Program-made: the position numbers and the translations under genes
From: Bog-756 sp963710495
GTDB taxonomy: Bacteria > Actinomycetota > Acidimicrobiia > Acidimicrobiales > RAAP-2
Direction of reading: 5' to 3'
NCBI GenBank assembly: GCA_963710495.1
Contig: CAVQAI010000016.1
Span: 62,001-126,000, forward strand
DNA length: 64,000 bases
Notes under the pieces: generated by a model
Told to the model about the DNA's origin: nothing
Seen by the model: the letters and a program-made list of their open reading frames with translations, nothing else
Database searches by the model: none
In this document: one piece after another, positions 26,436 to 36,179 of the stretch
Numbering within the stretch: position 1 is the first letter of the stretch
Layout of the letters: each line of letters begins with the position of its first letter

Positions 26436-27684
26436 TCAGTGATGGACTCGGGCCCGCACCCCCTCGAGGAACGCCACGGCGCCCATGGTCGTATGCCGAG
26501 ACCGGATGGAGGCGATGACCTCGAAGGCGTGCTGTGCGGAGGGGAGCTCGACGTAGGCCACCGGGGCGGCCGAGGCCGAGCGGAGCTCCTCGACGAAGTA
26601 ACGGGCCACCACCGGCGGGACGAGCGTGTCGTTGGCCCCCTGGAAGACGAACATGGGCGGTGCCGACGACGTGACCCGGCGGTCGGGCGAGGCTCGCTCG
26701 AACCGGCCAGGGTCGTCCGCCTGGCGCACCTTCATCACGCGGCGCTCGAGCAGGTCCACCAACCCGCGGCCGTGGGCCCCCGATCGCTCCGGGTGGCCGG
26801 TCAGGTCGTAGACGCCGTAGAACGGCAGACAGGCGGCCACCGAGGTGTCGAGGTCCTCGAAGCCGGGCTGCCATTCCGGCTCGTTGGGTGTGAGGGCCAG
26901 CAGTGAGGACAGGTGGCCTCCGGCCGAGCCACCGGTGACGGCGATGAATCCGGGATCACCCCCGTACTCGGCGATGTGCTGGCGGACCCAGGCGACGGCC
27001 CGCTTGCAGTCGACGATGTGGTCGGGCCAGGTGGCCCGGGGACTGAGCCGGTAGTTGATGGCGACGCACACCCAACCCCGCTGGACCAACTCGTGCATGA
27101 GCGGGATCCCCTGCTCCCGCTTGTCCCCGATCATCCAGGCTCCGCCGTGGATGGACACCAGCACCGGCGCCTGCTCAGCCCGTATCCGGCGGCAGGTCAG
27201 GATGTCGAGCCGGTGGCGGCCGATGCCGTCCCCCCAGTAGTCGATGTTTTTCAGCCGGATGATCCCCCGGAAGCGGAACGGCACGGCGATCACCAGACGC
27301 CACCAGCGGTTCCACACGGGAATCGGGTCGAGATGCGGGATGGCGGGGCCTTCGGCGGTGGCCCGCGCCAGGGCGGCGGCGACCAGCCCGCCGGCCCGAT
27401 GGGCATCGACGGTGAGGCGGATCCATCCGACCCAGGTCCCGAGGCCGACCGCCAGCCCCAGCCAGCCGGGCCAGCCGGCGAGCCCGCCGGCGGCGGCGAG
27501 GGTCGACCGCCAGTGCCGTCTCCAGGACGCCGAGCTGGAGCGGCAACTCGCTCGGGATCCAACCGAGGCTGAAGCTGATCACGTTGAGCGGCTCGCGCCG
27601 AATCGGGTGCAGAGCGTTGACCGCCAGGGTCGCAAAGACCAAGCTGACGGCGAGGAGGACCCAGGCCACCCCTCCATACAACAC
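26436..27684 (-). CDS. Alpha/beta hydrolase of the HSL/carboxylesterase type, apparent frameshift
   Basis: The 3' part (26436-27317 and upstream) encodes an intact catalytic domain: oxyanion HGG (57-59 of that part), nucleophile motif GGSAGG, Asp in GANDTLVPP and His in SAQHAF. The 5' part, from a GTG at 27684, encodes an N-terminal membrane segment (YGGVAWVLLAVSLVFATLAV) in another frame. The two join around 27500-27515, where one extra base (for example in GGG at 27500-27502) breaks the frame; total length is 3n+1. It is divergent from the WS/DGAT gene, hinting at lipid metabolism. Either a base-call error or a recent lesion. Confidence 0.75.
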
Positions 27685-27745
27685 GGTCGGGCGGGGCAAG
27701 TGAAGCCAGCACGGTCCGGTGGTCGGTCCGGAGGGAGGGAATGTG

Positions 27746-29259
27746 ATGGAACGGCTCAGCGGCCTCGACGCCAGCTTCCTGTACCTCGAGACGCCGACCC
27801 TCCACATGCACGTGGCCATGGCGATGACCTTCGACCCGTCGACGGTCCCGGGCGGGTACTCGTTCGCCCGGATGAAGCAGAGGATCGCCGAGCGACTCCC
27901 CTGCGCCCCGGTGTTCCGCCGCCGCCTGATCGAGGTGCCGTTCCGCCTGAGCCACCCGGTGTGGGTCGACGACCCCGCCTTCGACCTCGACTACCACGTC
28001 CGTCTGGCCGCCGTGCCGCGCCCCGGCGGCCTCCGGGAGCTGGCCGACCTGGCCGGTGACATCACGGGTCACCAGCTCGACCGGTCGAGGCCGCTGTGGG
28101 AGATGTGGATCGTCGAGGGTCTCGCGCACGACCGCATCGGCCTGATCGCCAAGATGCACCACTCGACGGTCGACGGCGTGTCCGGGGCCGCTTTGCTCTC
28201 GGTCCTCTTCGACCTGGAGCCGGGCGGCCGGTCCGGCCCCGAAGCGGACGGCGCCGAGCGCCGGCCCGGACGAGCGGGCCTCCGGCCGGGGAGCGCATCC
28301 CGTCCGGTCTGGAGCTCATGGCCCATGCGATGGTGGCCCGGTCGACCCGGCCCCTGGAGATCACCCAGGACGCCATCCGGACCGGCTATCGCGTCCTCAA
28401 CGTCCGGCGAATCCGACTGGGATCCGGTGGGCGAAGCCGGGCCAAGGCCGCGCTCCCGCTGTCGGCCCCCCGGACCTCGTTCAACACCGCCCTCACCCGG
28501 CGGCGTTCGGTCACGTTGACAGCGGTGGGCCTCGACGATGTCAAGCGGCTGAAGAACGCCACCGGCACCACGGTGAACGACGTCGTGCTGGCCGTCTGCA
28601 CCGGCGCCCTGCGATCGTTTCTGGTTGCGGGTGACGAGCTCCCCGACCGACCCCTCGTGGCGGTGGTCCCGGTGTCCGTTCGCCCGGAGTCCGGCGCGCC
28701 CAAGGGCTCGAACCAGGTCTCGTCCATGTTCGTGCAGCTGCCCGTGGACCTCGACCATCCGCTCGACCGGCTGATGGCCATCAACGAGGGGACGAAGGGG
28801 GCGAAGGAGGAGCACAACGCCCTCGGCGCCGACACGCTCCAGAACTGGGCCGAGCACTCGACCGCCCATGTCTTTGCCAATGCGGCGCGCCTGTACTCAC
28901 GGATGCGGCTGGCCGATCGGCACCGGCCGATCGCCAACCTGGTCATCTCCAACGTCCCGGGCCCGGATTTCCCCCTCTATCTGGCCGGCGCCGAGCTCAA
29001 GGCCGGCTTCCCCCTGGGGCCGGTCATGGACGGCATGGGGCTCAACATCACCATCATGAGCTACCGAGGCGTCCTCTACTGGGGGATCATCGCCTGCCCC
29101 GAGTGCATCCCGAAGATGTGGACGCTCACGGCGGCCATCCCCGCCGCCCTCGACGAGCTGCTCGACACGGCCGGACTGGCCCCGGCCACCTACCGGTCGG
29201 ACGACGCCGCCGCGGCCGTGCGCGCCTCGGGGATCGAGGTGGACCTCCCCGGCGACTGA
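27746..29259 (+). CDS. WS/DGAT-type acyltransferase, apparent frameshift
   Basis: Wax ester synthase/diacylglycerol acyltransferase family enzyme, which joins acyl-CoA to an alcohol or diacylglycerol to make storage lipid. The N-terminal part opens MERLSGLDASFLY and has the active-site HHSTVDG at 138-144; the C-terminal part carries PLVAVVPVSVR, NLVISNVPGP and the family end. The halves are in different frames, joined between about 28230 and 28290, and the length is 3n+2, so one base seems to be missing. Good Shine-Dalgarno GGAGGGAGG before the ATG at 27746. If real, the enzyme would be truncated after its catalytic motif. Confidence 0.82.
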
Positions 29260-29324
29260 ACGAGGGGCGGCCCGGCCACCCGTCGCCGCAAACGGCGCCC
29301 GGCGACCCGATCAGCGGGCCGGAT

Positions 29325-29352
29325 CGGCCGGCCGGTTCGGCCGGCCGGTTCA
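29325..29352. repeat. GGCCGGCCGGTTC direct repeat between convergent genes
   Basis: About two copies of a 13-bp unit (CGGCCGGCCGGTT type) occupy the gap between the WS/DGAT and propeller genes and reach the propeller stop codon. The self-complementary GGCCGGCC cores could form a bidirectional terminator. Confidence 0.4.
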
Positions 29353-30523
29353 GGGAGCGGGGGCGACTGCCATCGAGGACGCCCCCGAGCACACCGGGAC
29401 GGGCCGGCCGAACCGCTGGGTGGCGGGCTGGTACGGGATGACCGACGTGAACCCGTCGACGATGAAAGCGCCGGTCCCACCCGGGCCGATCACGATGTCG
29501 GTCGGATGCCCGGTGCCCGACGGGGAGGTGGATCCCGGGCGTGGGGGCAGCCGGACCGGTGGCGGAGGGTCGGTGAAGGTGGCCGTCTCGACCGGGTTGA
29601 TCCAATTGTTGGCGTTGTCGACCACCAGCATCGACGAACCGTCGGCGGCCAGGGCCAGGGCGGCGGGATCGGCGATGCCGTACCGGTCGAACCCGGTGGG
29701 CTGGAGGGTGGCCCGGCTCGCCGTCACGATGGGCAGCACCCGGCCGCCGAAGTCGGCCCCGCCCTGGCCCGCCACGTACACGGTCGCGCCGTCGGTGGTG
29801 ACGGCGATGCCGTGGGGCGAGTAGACCGACGAGATGGCCAGCCCGGTCGGGATCTCGGGTCCGGCCGAGTCATGGGTGGTGTCGACCGGGAACACCCCGC
29901 CGGGCACCAGGGCGTAGAGCGCTCGAGCCGTCGGGGGCGAGGGCCATCCCGTACACGGTGTGACCGGCGCCGAGGTCGAGCGGCGCGCCGACCCTCCGGG
30001 AGGCGACGTCCACCGGGACGATGGCGGTTCCGTCGCCGGCCAGCAGGGTCCGCCCTCCGGGCAGGACGACGATGGCATGGGTGCCGCCCAGCCCGGGAAG
30101 GGGGATGGGCGGTCCCGACCGCTGGCTGACCAGGTCGATGGGGATGACCTCGCTGTTGCCGGACGTGTCGGCCCCGCCGGCCGTCGTCGACGGGGCTGCG
30201 CCGGCCGGGACGGACGGGGCTGCGCCGGCCGTCCTACCGAAGGTCGTCACGACGTAGGCCCACCGACCGTCAGGCGAGGCGGCGATGGCGAAGTTCCCCT
30301 GCGGGGCGGGGCTCGGCAGCGGCAGGGTGATGGCCGCCTCGGGTGTGGCCGTGTCGAGCTCGACCGGTGTGACCGCGGCGGGGCAGACCACATAGCCCAC
30401 CGGACCGGTGGGAGCCAGTGACGCGTCCCGGACCGGAGGTGGGCTGGGGTCGGCCACCAGCGAGCATCCGGAGAGGACCAGGGCGACGGCGGCGAGCACG
30501 GCCAGCGATCGGCGGGTTGCCAT
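29350..30523 (-). CDS. Beta-propeller lipoprotein, apparent frameshift
   Basis: An exported repeat protein: signal peptide with lipobox VLSGCS near residue 20, then YVTN/NHL-like blades (SPDGRWAYVV, TDGATVYVAG, DPAALALAADGSS). The N-terminal 200 residues and the C-terminal 190 are in different frames, meeting near 29925-29940 where a run of five G (29933-29937) occurs; length is 3n+1. Function unknown, probably surface-located. The TGACGTAGGGTC motif shared with the Liv importer upstream repeat lies just before the start. Confidence 0.7.
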
Positions 30524-30631
30524 GGCGGGCGCGACCCTACGTCACGGGGGCGGGGCACCGGCCGCGACCGGGGCCAGCGGATCAGCCGTGCACCGCACCA
30601 CCGGTGATGACGGGCTGGTCGTGACGGGTGG

Positions 30632-32266
30632 TCATGACGGCCCGCCGGCCGAAAGCCGCGCCGCCCGCACGGCCAGGGGGACGGGCATGGCGCCGCTGCC
30701 GGCCAAGGCGTCGTGGAAGCTCCTGAGGGAGCCGGCGGCGGCCACCCATTCGTCCCGGGCCCGCTCGATGGCGAGCGCACCGGTCAGGTAGGCGGACGCC
30801 TGGGTGGGCCAGGCGCAGTACCGGGCCACCTCCGACCGGGCGGTCGGCAGCGGGAGCAACGCCCGCTCGTGCATGAAGGCCACCGCCTCGTCGACCGACA
30901 TCTCCCCGGTGTGGAGCGAGGTGTCCACGACGATCCGGGCGGCCCGGAAGAGGCGGGCTTCGAGCTGGCCCAACTCCTCCTCGGGCGTGTAGAACCCGGC
31001 GTCCCGCATCATGGCCTCGGTGTAGAGCGCCCATCCCTCGACGAAGTAGGTCGACGTGAACAGGCGCCGGATGGGCCGGGCCTCCTTCATGGTCATGAGG
31101 TGCCAGTGGTGGCCGGGGTAGGCCTCATGAACGGCGGTGGTGGCCACCGAGTAGGGGGCGTTGCTCTCCAACAGACCGCCCACCTCTTCGGCGTCGTCGG
31201 GATCGACCGGGTAGGGCACGAAGAAGTGGCCCACCCTCGAGGGCTTGAACATCGGCGGCGCCATGTAACTGGCCACGGCCAGGGTGGCCCGCACGGCGGC
31301 CGGCGCCGGTATGACCTCGCACCGCTCGTCGGCCGGGCTGGAGACCAGGTCCTCCTCCCTCAGGAACCGGCGCGCCCGATCGCACATCGACTGGTACTCG
31401 GCCCGCATCGCCTCGATGTCGGGGGCGTGAGTCTGCTGGAGGCGCCGCACGACGGCCGGCCAGTCGTCGGCTCCGCCCGAGATGGACGAGGCCAGTTCGG
31501 TCATGCGCTCGGCGACGCGTCGGTACTCGTCCCAGCCGAGTTGGCGCAGGCCGGCCACGTCCAGGTCGATGAGCTCGCCGCGGTTGAGGACGGACTGGTA
31601 GCGCTCCTCGCCGAACACATAGGAGCCCGTACACCGGGGCAGCAATTGGCGGAGGATGTCGGCGAAACGCGCGTAGGCCAGGGCGCCGGTCTCGCCGGCC
31701 TCCTGCAGGCGTTCCCGGTTGGCGGGCTGGAGCACCAGCCCGGCGACCTCGTGGCGGGCGAAGCCGATGTTGGCCACGCACTGGGCCAGTCCGCGCTCGA
31801 CGATCAGGGCGCTGGCCAGGGACGGGTCGAGGTTGCGCTCGGCCTCGTCGAGCACGGATCCGATGGCGGTGAGCCGGTCCACCGCGGCGTCGGTGAATTC
31901 GTCCTCGGATCGCAGGGCCAGCAGGAAGAGCTCGGTCAGCCCGGTCTCGAGGTAGGCCTCGGGCGAACGGCGCCACCCCTCCCAGTCGGCCAGGGCCACC
32001 CGCTGGCCGAGATGGGCGAGGACGAGGTCGCGGTCGATCGATTGCTCGAAGGTCAGGCCGGCCGGGTCGACGACCGTGAACCGGTCCAACCACCGGCGGT
32101 CCTCGTCCGCCCGGCGGGCGAAACCCTCGGCCGAGCAGTCGTCCAGCCGGTGGTCGAATCCGTCCCGGCCGAGGAGCGAGGCCCAGATGGGTGACTCCTC
32201 GAATTCCCGCGCCATGAGCTCGTCGATGGCCCGCTCGAAGTCGGTGTCGGCGGGGGGCGCGGCCAC
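30632..32266 (-). CDS. DUF885 family protein, probable metallopeptidase-like
   Basis: A 544-residue soluble protein of the DUF885 family. The zinc-type motif HEAYPGHHWH near residue 375 resembles the HExxH-like centre of the family, and YFVEGWALYTEAMM follows in its expected position. A GTG at 32266 lies 7 bases after a TATACT hexamer (32274-32279), so translation probably starts at the mRNA 5' end; longer frames upstream only shadow the neighbouring membrane-protein gene. Substrate unknown. Confidence 0.85.
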   Translation of the reverse strand: MAAPPADTDFERAIDELMAREFEESPIWASLLGRDGFDHRLDDCSAEGFARRADEDRRWLDRFTVVDPAGLTFEQSIDRDLVLAHLGQRVALADWEGWRRSPEAYLETGLTELFLLALRSEDEFTDAAVDRLTAIGSVLDEAERNLDPSLASALIVERGLAQCVANIGFARHEVAGLVLQPANRERLQEAGETGALAYARFADILRQLLPRCTGSYVFGEERYQSVLNRGELIDLDVAGLRQLGWDEYRRVAERMTELASSISGGADDWPAVVRRLQQTHAPDIEAMRAEYQSMCDRARRFLREEDLVSSPADERCEVIPAPAAVRATLAVASYMAPPMFKPSRVGHFFVPYPVDPDDAEEVGGLLESNAPYSVATTAVHEAYPGHHWHLMTMKEARPIRRLFTSTYFVEGWALYTEAMMRDAGFYTPEEELGQLEARLFRAARIVVDTSLHTGEMSVDEAVAFMHERALLPLPTARSEVARYCAWPTQASAYLTGALAIERARDEWVAAAGSLRSFHDALAGSGAMPVPLAVRAARLSAGGPS

Positions 32267-33141
32267 CTGCCGGAGTATACGAATCGGCAGGCGGGCCGGT
32301 TCAGGTTCCGAGGGTCGCGCCTCACCGGACGGGAGCGCCGCGATTCGGGCGTGGGCGGCGGCTCCAGCTGGACGTCGACCTTGGTGACCGCCAGGTAGGC
32401 GACCATCACCACGATGGCCGCCCCGAACACCAGAGCCACCCACCCGTTTCCCAGCCCGAGCCCGCTGAGGTCCTTGGGTTTGCCCAGGCCGTCGGCGACC
32501 GACGCCCCGAGCGGCCTGGTGATCACGTAGGCGAACCAGAAGGAGAACACCGGGTTCCACCGGAGGAACCGGTAGCCGAGCGCCGGGACGGCGATCACCC
32601 CGGCGAACAGGATGGCCGACGGGAAGTAGCCGAGGTGGAGGGTCGAGGCGGTGAAGTCGCCCAGCGCCGTACCCATGGCGAAGGTAGCCACCACCGCCGC
32701 CCAATAGAACGCCTCCCGCCGGGGTGTGTCGATACTGTGGATCGACAGCGTCCGCTCGGTGCGTTCCCACGTGAGGAACACGGCAGTGAGCACGGCGGCA
32801 TAGAGGACGGTCGACGCCGTGTAGGGCACGCCGAAGCCGACATGGAGAACGTCGGCCGCCATGGTGCCAAAGATCCCGACCATGACCACGGCGAGCCAGT
32901 AGGTCCAGGCCACGTACCGGGCCATCCGGAACTGGAGGACGAGTGCGACGGCGAATCCGGCGAACCCGATCAGGACGGCAAGGGCCGGGGACATGGCATG
33001 CACCAGGAAGTCCGAGGTGGACTCGCCCATGGCGGTGGACAGGAACTTGATGATCCAGAAGGCGGCGGTGATCTCGGGGACCCGGAGCGCGCCCTTGGTG
33101 GTGAGCCACGTCCGCACCTCATCCCTCATCGGCGACCGCAT
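32053..33141 (-). CDS. COG4705-like polytopic membrane protein
   Basis: The first 270 residues contain about eight hydrophobic segments with family-type stretches such as VPEITAAFWIIKFLST and FWFAYVITRPLGASVAD. The frame then continues for about 90 charged residues that lie antiphase over the start of the DUF885 gene, a 214-base overlap. That tail is probably not native: a one-base change near 32330 would end the protein at a TGA there. Function unknown. Confidence 0.7.
   Translation of the reverse strand: MRSPMRDEVRTWLTTKGALRVPEITAAFWIIKFLSTAMGESTSDFLVHAMSPALAVLIGFAGFAVALVLQFRMARYVAWTYWLAVVMVGIFGTMAADVLHVGFGVPYTASTVLYAAVLTAVFLTWERTERTLSIHSIDTPRREAFYWAAVVATFAMGTALGDFTASTLHLGYFPSAILFAGVIAVPALGYRFLRWNPVFSFWFAYVITRPLGASVADGLGKPKDLSGLGLGNGWVALVFGAAIVVMVAYLAVTKVDVQLEPPPTPESRRSRPVRRDPRNLNRPACRFVYSGRWPRPPPTPTSSGPSTSSWRGNSRSHPSGPRSSAGTDSTTGWTTARPRVSPAGRTRTAGGWTGSRSSTRPA
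32274..32279 (-). promoter_or_regulatory. -10 hexamer of a leaderless promoter for the DUF885 gene
   Basis: TATACT on the minus strand ends 7 bases before the GTG start; a weak TGAACC lies 18 bases upstream of it. It is located inside the 3' end of the neighbouring membrane-protein frame. Confidence 0.5.
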
Positions 33142-33195
33142 TCGTGCACCTTAGAAAATCCGGGGGGGCCCACTCGGGTGCACCCTCCATCCGTC

Positions 33196-33258
33196 GTCGG
33201 CGGCTCCGGCGTGATCGTCGGCGACTCCGGCGTGATCGTCGGCGTCGCCGGCGCGGCC
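33196..33258. repeat. Three tandem 21-bp repeats between genes
   Basis: Units GTCGGCGNCTCCGGCGTGATC at 33196-33216 and 33217-33237 differ at one base; a third, diverged copy spans 33238-33258. They sit between the Ogt-type gene stop and the membrane-protein start. Confidence 0.7.
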
Positions 33259-33263
33259 GCCGG

Positions 33264-33809
33264 TCACGATGGCTGCTCCAACGCCAGCAGTCGGCGCTTG
33301 GTCACGATCCCGCCCTCGGCGGAGAACCCGCCGATCCCACCGGCGGCGACGACCCGGTGGCAGGGCACGATCAGCGGGAAGGGGTTCCGGCCGAGCGCCG
33401 AGCCGACGGCCCGGGCCGCGCCCGGGGTGCCGGCCAGGGCCGCCACCTGGCCGTAGGTGAGCGTCGTCCCGACCGGGATGGTGCGGCTGGCCTGGTAGAC
33501 GGCCCGATGGAAGGTGGGGATGCTGGCCATGTCCAGCGTGGCGCCGGAGAGGTCGACCAGCTCACCGTCGAGCGAGGCGAGGATGGCGACGATGGTCCGG
33601 CGGATGTCCGGGGGCGCGGGCTGCTCGCCACCCGAGGGCACTCGCTCCGCCATCCGGGCGCGGGTGACGGCCGGGGTGCATTCGGGCAGTTGGGTGCCGA
33701 GAACGCCCGTCGGTGCCCAGGCGATGGCGCAGCACCCCACGGGCGTCTCGAACAGGGCGAACCCCTCACCGCCGACAGGCGGCGCGGGTCCGGTGCGGCC
33801 GGGCGGCAT
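33264..33809 (-). CDS. ogt: Methylated-DNA--[protein]-cysteine S-methyltransferase
   Basis: A 181-residue suicide DNA-repair protein. The acceptor Cys150 is in the PCHRVV motif, preceded by the helix-turn-helix stretch TYGQVAALAGTPGAARAVG and followed by GGIGGFSAEGG. It removes O6-alkyl groups from guanine. N-terminal domain is short and divergent. No Ada-type regulator is adjacent. Confidence 0.93.
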   Translation of the reverse strand: MPPGRTGPAPPVGGEGFALFETPVGCCAIAWAPTGVLGTQLPECTPAVTRARMAERVPSGGEQPAPPDIRRTIVAILASLDGELVDLSGATLDMASIPTFHRAVYQASRTIPVGTTLTYGQVAALAGTPGAARAVGSALGRNPFPLIVPCHRVVAAGGIGGFSAEGGIVTKRRLLALEQPS

Positions 33810-33876
33810 CAGATCAGTGTCGACCCTGTCCCGGGGGGAGCGTCAAGCCCGGCCCCGCAGCCGGCCGGGAAGGCCA

Positions 33877-34710
33877 TCAGGAGGCGGCGATGAGGACCAG
33901 GCCGGCCAGGGCCAACACCAGGCCGCCGATCTGGACCCGAGAGGCCCGCTCCCGCAGATACCACCAGGCCCCGAACACCGTGAAGGCCGGGGCCAGGGCG
34001 GCCACCGGGGCGACGACGGCCACCAAGCCGAGCCGGACGGCGACGAGCAGGAGGGTGGTGGCCAGCACGTCCAACAGGCCGGCTCCGACCGCCTGGAGGC
34101 GCGGCCTCCGGGGCAGCGATCTCGGCGCCCGCGACGCGGTGACGACGATGCCCACGCCGATGACGGCCGCGGCGCGGGCGGTCAGCACAGGCCAGAACCC
34201 GCTGTGATGGGAGGCGTCGGCGAACAGGATGAACGAGGTGCCGAAGCCCACTCCGGCGGAGACCGCCAGCATCAAGGCGCGGCCCATCCGGATCCCGTGA
34301 CGCTCGTCCCGCTCCAGGGTGATCAGCGCCGCCGCCACCACGGCCATGGCCCCTCCCACCAGGGCCAGAGCGGGAGGGCGTTCCCCCACGGCCAGCCCCC
34401 AGGCCACGGGGATGGTGGCGCTGACCACGGCCGCCACCGGGGCCACCTCGCCGATCTGGCCGATGGCCAAGCCCTGGTAGAGGCAGCCGAGGGCGATGAC
34501 ATTGAGGGTCCCCGCACCGATGCCGAGCAGGACCACCGACCCCGCAAGCGGCCCGCCGGCGACGAGGGCGACCACGATGGCGCCGGCCAGGGCGGTGAAC
34601 TGGGCCAGGGCCAGGACGGTGATCGTGTTGGCTTGACGGGAGGCCAGCCCGCCGAGGAAGTCCCCGCTGCCGAAGGCCGCGGCCACCAGGATGCCCACGA
34701 AGATGGCCAC
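33877..34710 (-). CDS. EamA/DMT family transporter
   Basis: A 277-residue protein with ten predicted membrane segments in two five-helix EamA repeats, the usual drug/metabolite transporter layout. The second repeat contains APVAALAPAFTVFGAWWYLRE, the typical conserved helix. Substrate unknown. ATG at 34710; the gene stands alone between the ogt gene and the ArsR-led operon. Confidence 0.88.
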   Translation of the reverse strand: MAIFVGILVAAAFGSGDFLGGLASRQANTITVLALAQFTALAGAIVVALVAGGPLAGSVVLLGIGAGTLNVIALGCLYQGLAIGQIGEVAPVAAVVSATIPVAWGLAVGERPPALALVGGAMAVVAAALITLERDERHGIRMGRALMLAVSAGVGFGTSFILFADASHHSGFWPVLTARAAAVIGVGIVVTASRAPRSLPRRPRLQAVGAGLLDVLATTLLLVAVRLGLVAVVAPVAALAPAFTVFGAWWYLRERASRVQIGGLVLALAGLVLIAAS

Positions 34711-34770
34711 GACCCGTCAAGCTATCGGCAGTGCCCGCCGGACCGATGTGGCCGAGCGAGGAACGGTGTC

Positions 34771-35418
34771 CTAGGCGTATTCGTCTAGGCGTTCCTCAGC
34801 GGCTTTGAGGATTCCCACCCCGTCCCCGGTGAGATCGTCCGAAGCGGCAGAGCGCCCCGCCATGGCCAGGATCAACGAGAGGAGCGGTCCGGAGACCGGA
34901 GGGCCCTCGCCCGTCGCCCAGTCGCAATCCGTGGCGCGTAGCCCCAGTCCGGCGATCCGTCGCCTCGAGCCGATGAGCAGGTTCGACTTCTTGTAGTTGT
35001 CGGCCACGGCCACCATGGCCGCCTCGGGAGGACGATGGGTCAGACCCAGCGGTCCGCGGATGTCCTGGCCGTGGGTGACGATCTCGCCGAGCATGGCCGA
35101 GACCGGTGCCGGCGGGTGGTTCGTGGTCGTCGTACGAGCCCGGAGCCGACTGATGATCTCGTCGGGGGCGAGGGCGCCGAGGCGCTTGGCGGCCCGGTCC
35201 GTGAATACGTGGAACCTGAAGCCGGCCGAGGCCAATTCCTTGTAGAAGTTCCCCGGGGTTTGCTCGGCCGCCGCCAGGATGTGGCCGGCGGTGTCCCGCA
35301 CCGACCAACCCCCGCACCACGAGGTCGTGGCCCACTGGTCGGCGGTCAGGCCTGACAGCGTGTCCACCATGGCAGCCCGCTCGGCGTGGATGTACTCCCA
35401 GGTCTCCGGCGCCTTCAT
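34771..35418 (-). CDS. DinB/maleylpyruvate isomerase-N-like protein (TIGR03083 type)
   Basis: A 215-residue helical protein. It opens with the family pattern, a helix with ERAAMVDTLSGLTADQW followed by CGGWSVRDTAGHILAAAE, where His of the GHI segment and later conserved residues (HGQDIRGPLG) may bind a metal. Members are mycothiol-dependent or related small-molecule enzymes. The ATG at 35418 has a good AAAGGTGAGG. Last gene of the five-gene ArsR-led operon. Confidence 0.82.
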   Translation of the reverse strand: MKAPETWEYIHAERAAMVDTLSGLTADQWATTSWCGGWSVRDTAGHILAAAEQTPGNFYKELASAGFRFHVFTDRAAKRLGALAPDEIISRLRARTTTTNHPPAPVSAMLGEIVTHGQDIRGPLGLTHRPPEAAMVAVADNYKKSNLLIGSRRRIAGLGLRATDCDWATGEGPPVSGPLLSLILAMAGRSAASDDLTGDGVGILKAAEERLDEYA

Positions 35419-35422
35419 GGCC

Positions 35423-35764
35423 TCACCTTTCTTTGGGGGCTGAGTCGTCTTCCGGGGCTGGGTCGTCGAGCGCCGCATAGGAACCCACCAGGGCGCCCTC
35501 GACGGGGACGGGGCCGTCGGCACACCGTTCGCCGATTCCCGACACGAACGTTTGAAAGGATGCCAGCTCGTTGAGCGGGTTTCCCGACTCGGGCAGGACC
35601 GCCACGTGCACGAACGTTACGCCGTCGTCGAGACGGACGGCTCGGTAGTCGAGACCGGCCGGCCCGACTTGGTCGAGCTCGGCGAAGACGGCCCGGATCA
35701 GCCGCTCGTTGGCGTCGGCATGCTCGGGCCTGGTCCGGTAACGGACCACGACGGCGCGGTTCAC
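35423..35764 (-). CDS. Dimeric alpha-beta barrel (ABM-like) protein
   Basis: A 113-residue protein whose opening RAVVVRYRTRPEHADANERL and later ELASFQTFVSG segment fit the antibiotic-biosynthesis-monooxygenase-like ferredoxin fold. GTG start at 35764 overlaps the previous gene by 4 bases. Function unknown; likely handles a small organic molecule with its operon partners. Confidence 0.75.
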   Translation of the reverse strand: MNRAVVVRYRTRPEHADANERLIRAVFAELDQVGPAGLDYRAVRLDDGVTFVHVAVLPESGNPLNELASFQTFVSGIGERCADGPVPVEGALVGSYAALDDPAPEDDSAPKER

Positions 35765-36165
35765 CGGATCCCCCGTACGCGGTTGTTCCTCGTCTCGTGG
35801 GTCACCTCGGCCAGACCGAGGTGTTCGAGGAGGGGTGGCAGGTACATCCCGAAACGACCCCGATAACCCTTGCGCAGGCCGTACCAACCGCCGACGGGGT
35901 TGTCCGCGGCCCGCCCCCAGGCCTCGACGGTGCCCTCGGCCGGCTCCTTCTTCTCGTCGCTGGCGCCGAGCGGAACCCAATCGCCCTGGTCCAGCAGCCA
36001 CCGATGGAGGTCCTCGATGGCCCGGAGGTGGTAGCGCAGCGTGGTCGAACCGACCTGGCACACCAGTGCCGGCGGGTCGGACGCATCCTCGGCATACATC
36101 AGAAAGTGCGCCGTGCCCGGTGCGGTCGTGAGCTCCCACGGGTTGTCCTTGGTTCCTGCAGCCAT
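35761..36165 (-). CDS. Conserved hypothetical protein in ArsR-led operon
   Basis: A 134-residue soluble protein with no recognised catalytic motif. It opens MAAGTKDNPWELTTAPGTA and contains a segment RYHLRAIEDLHRWLLDQGDW. The second ATG (36165) is chosen because AGGAG lies 6 bases before it; the first ATG (36171) overlaps that site. Function unknown; it lies between an SRPBCC gene and an ABM-like gene. Confidence 0.7.
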   Translation of the reverse strand: MAAGTKDNPWELTTAPGTAHFLMYAEDASDPPALVCQVGSTTLRYHLRAIEDLHRWLLDQGDWVPLGASDEKKEPAEGTVEAWGRAADNPVGGWYGLRKGYRGRFGMYLPPLLEHLGLAEVTHETRNNRVRGIR

Positions 36166-36179
36166 CACCATCTCCTCGC

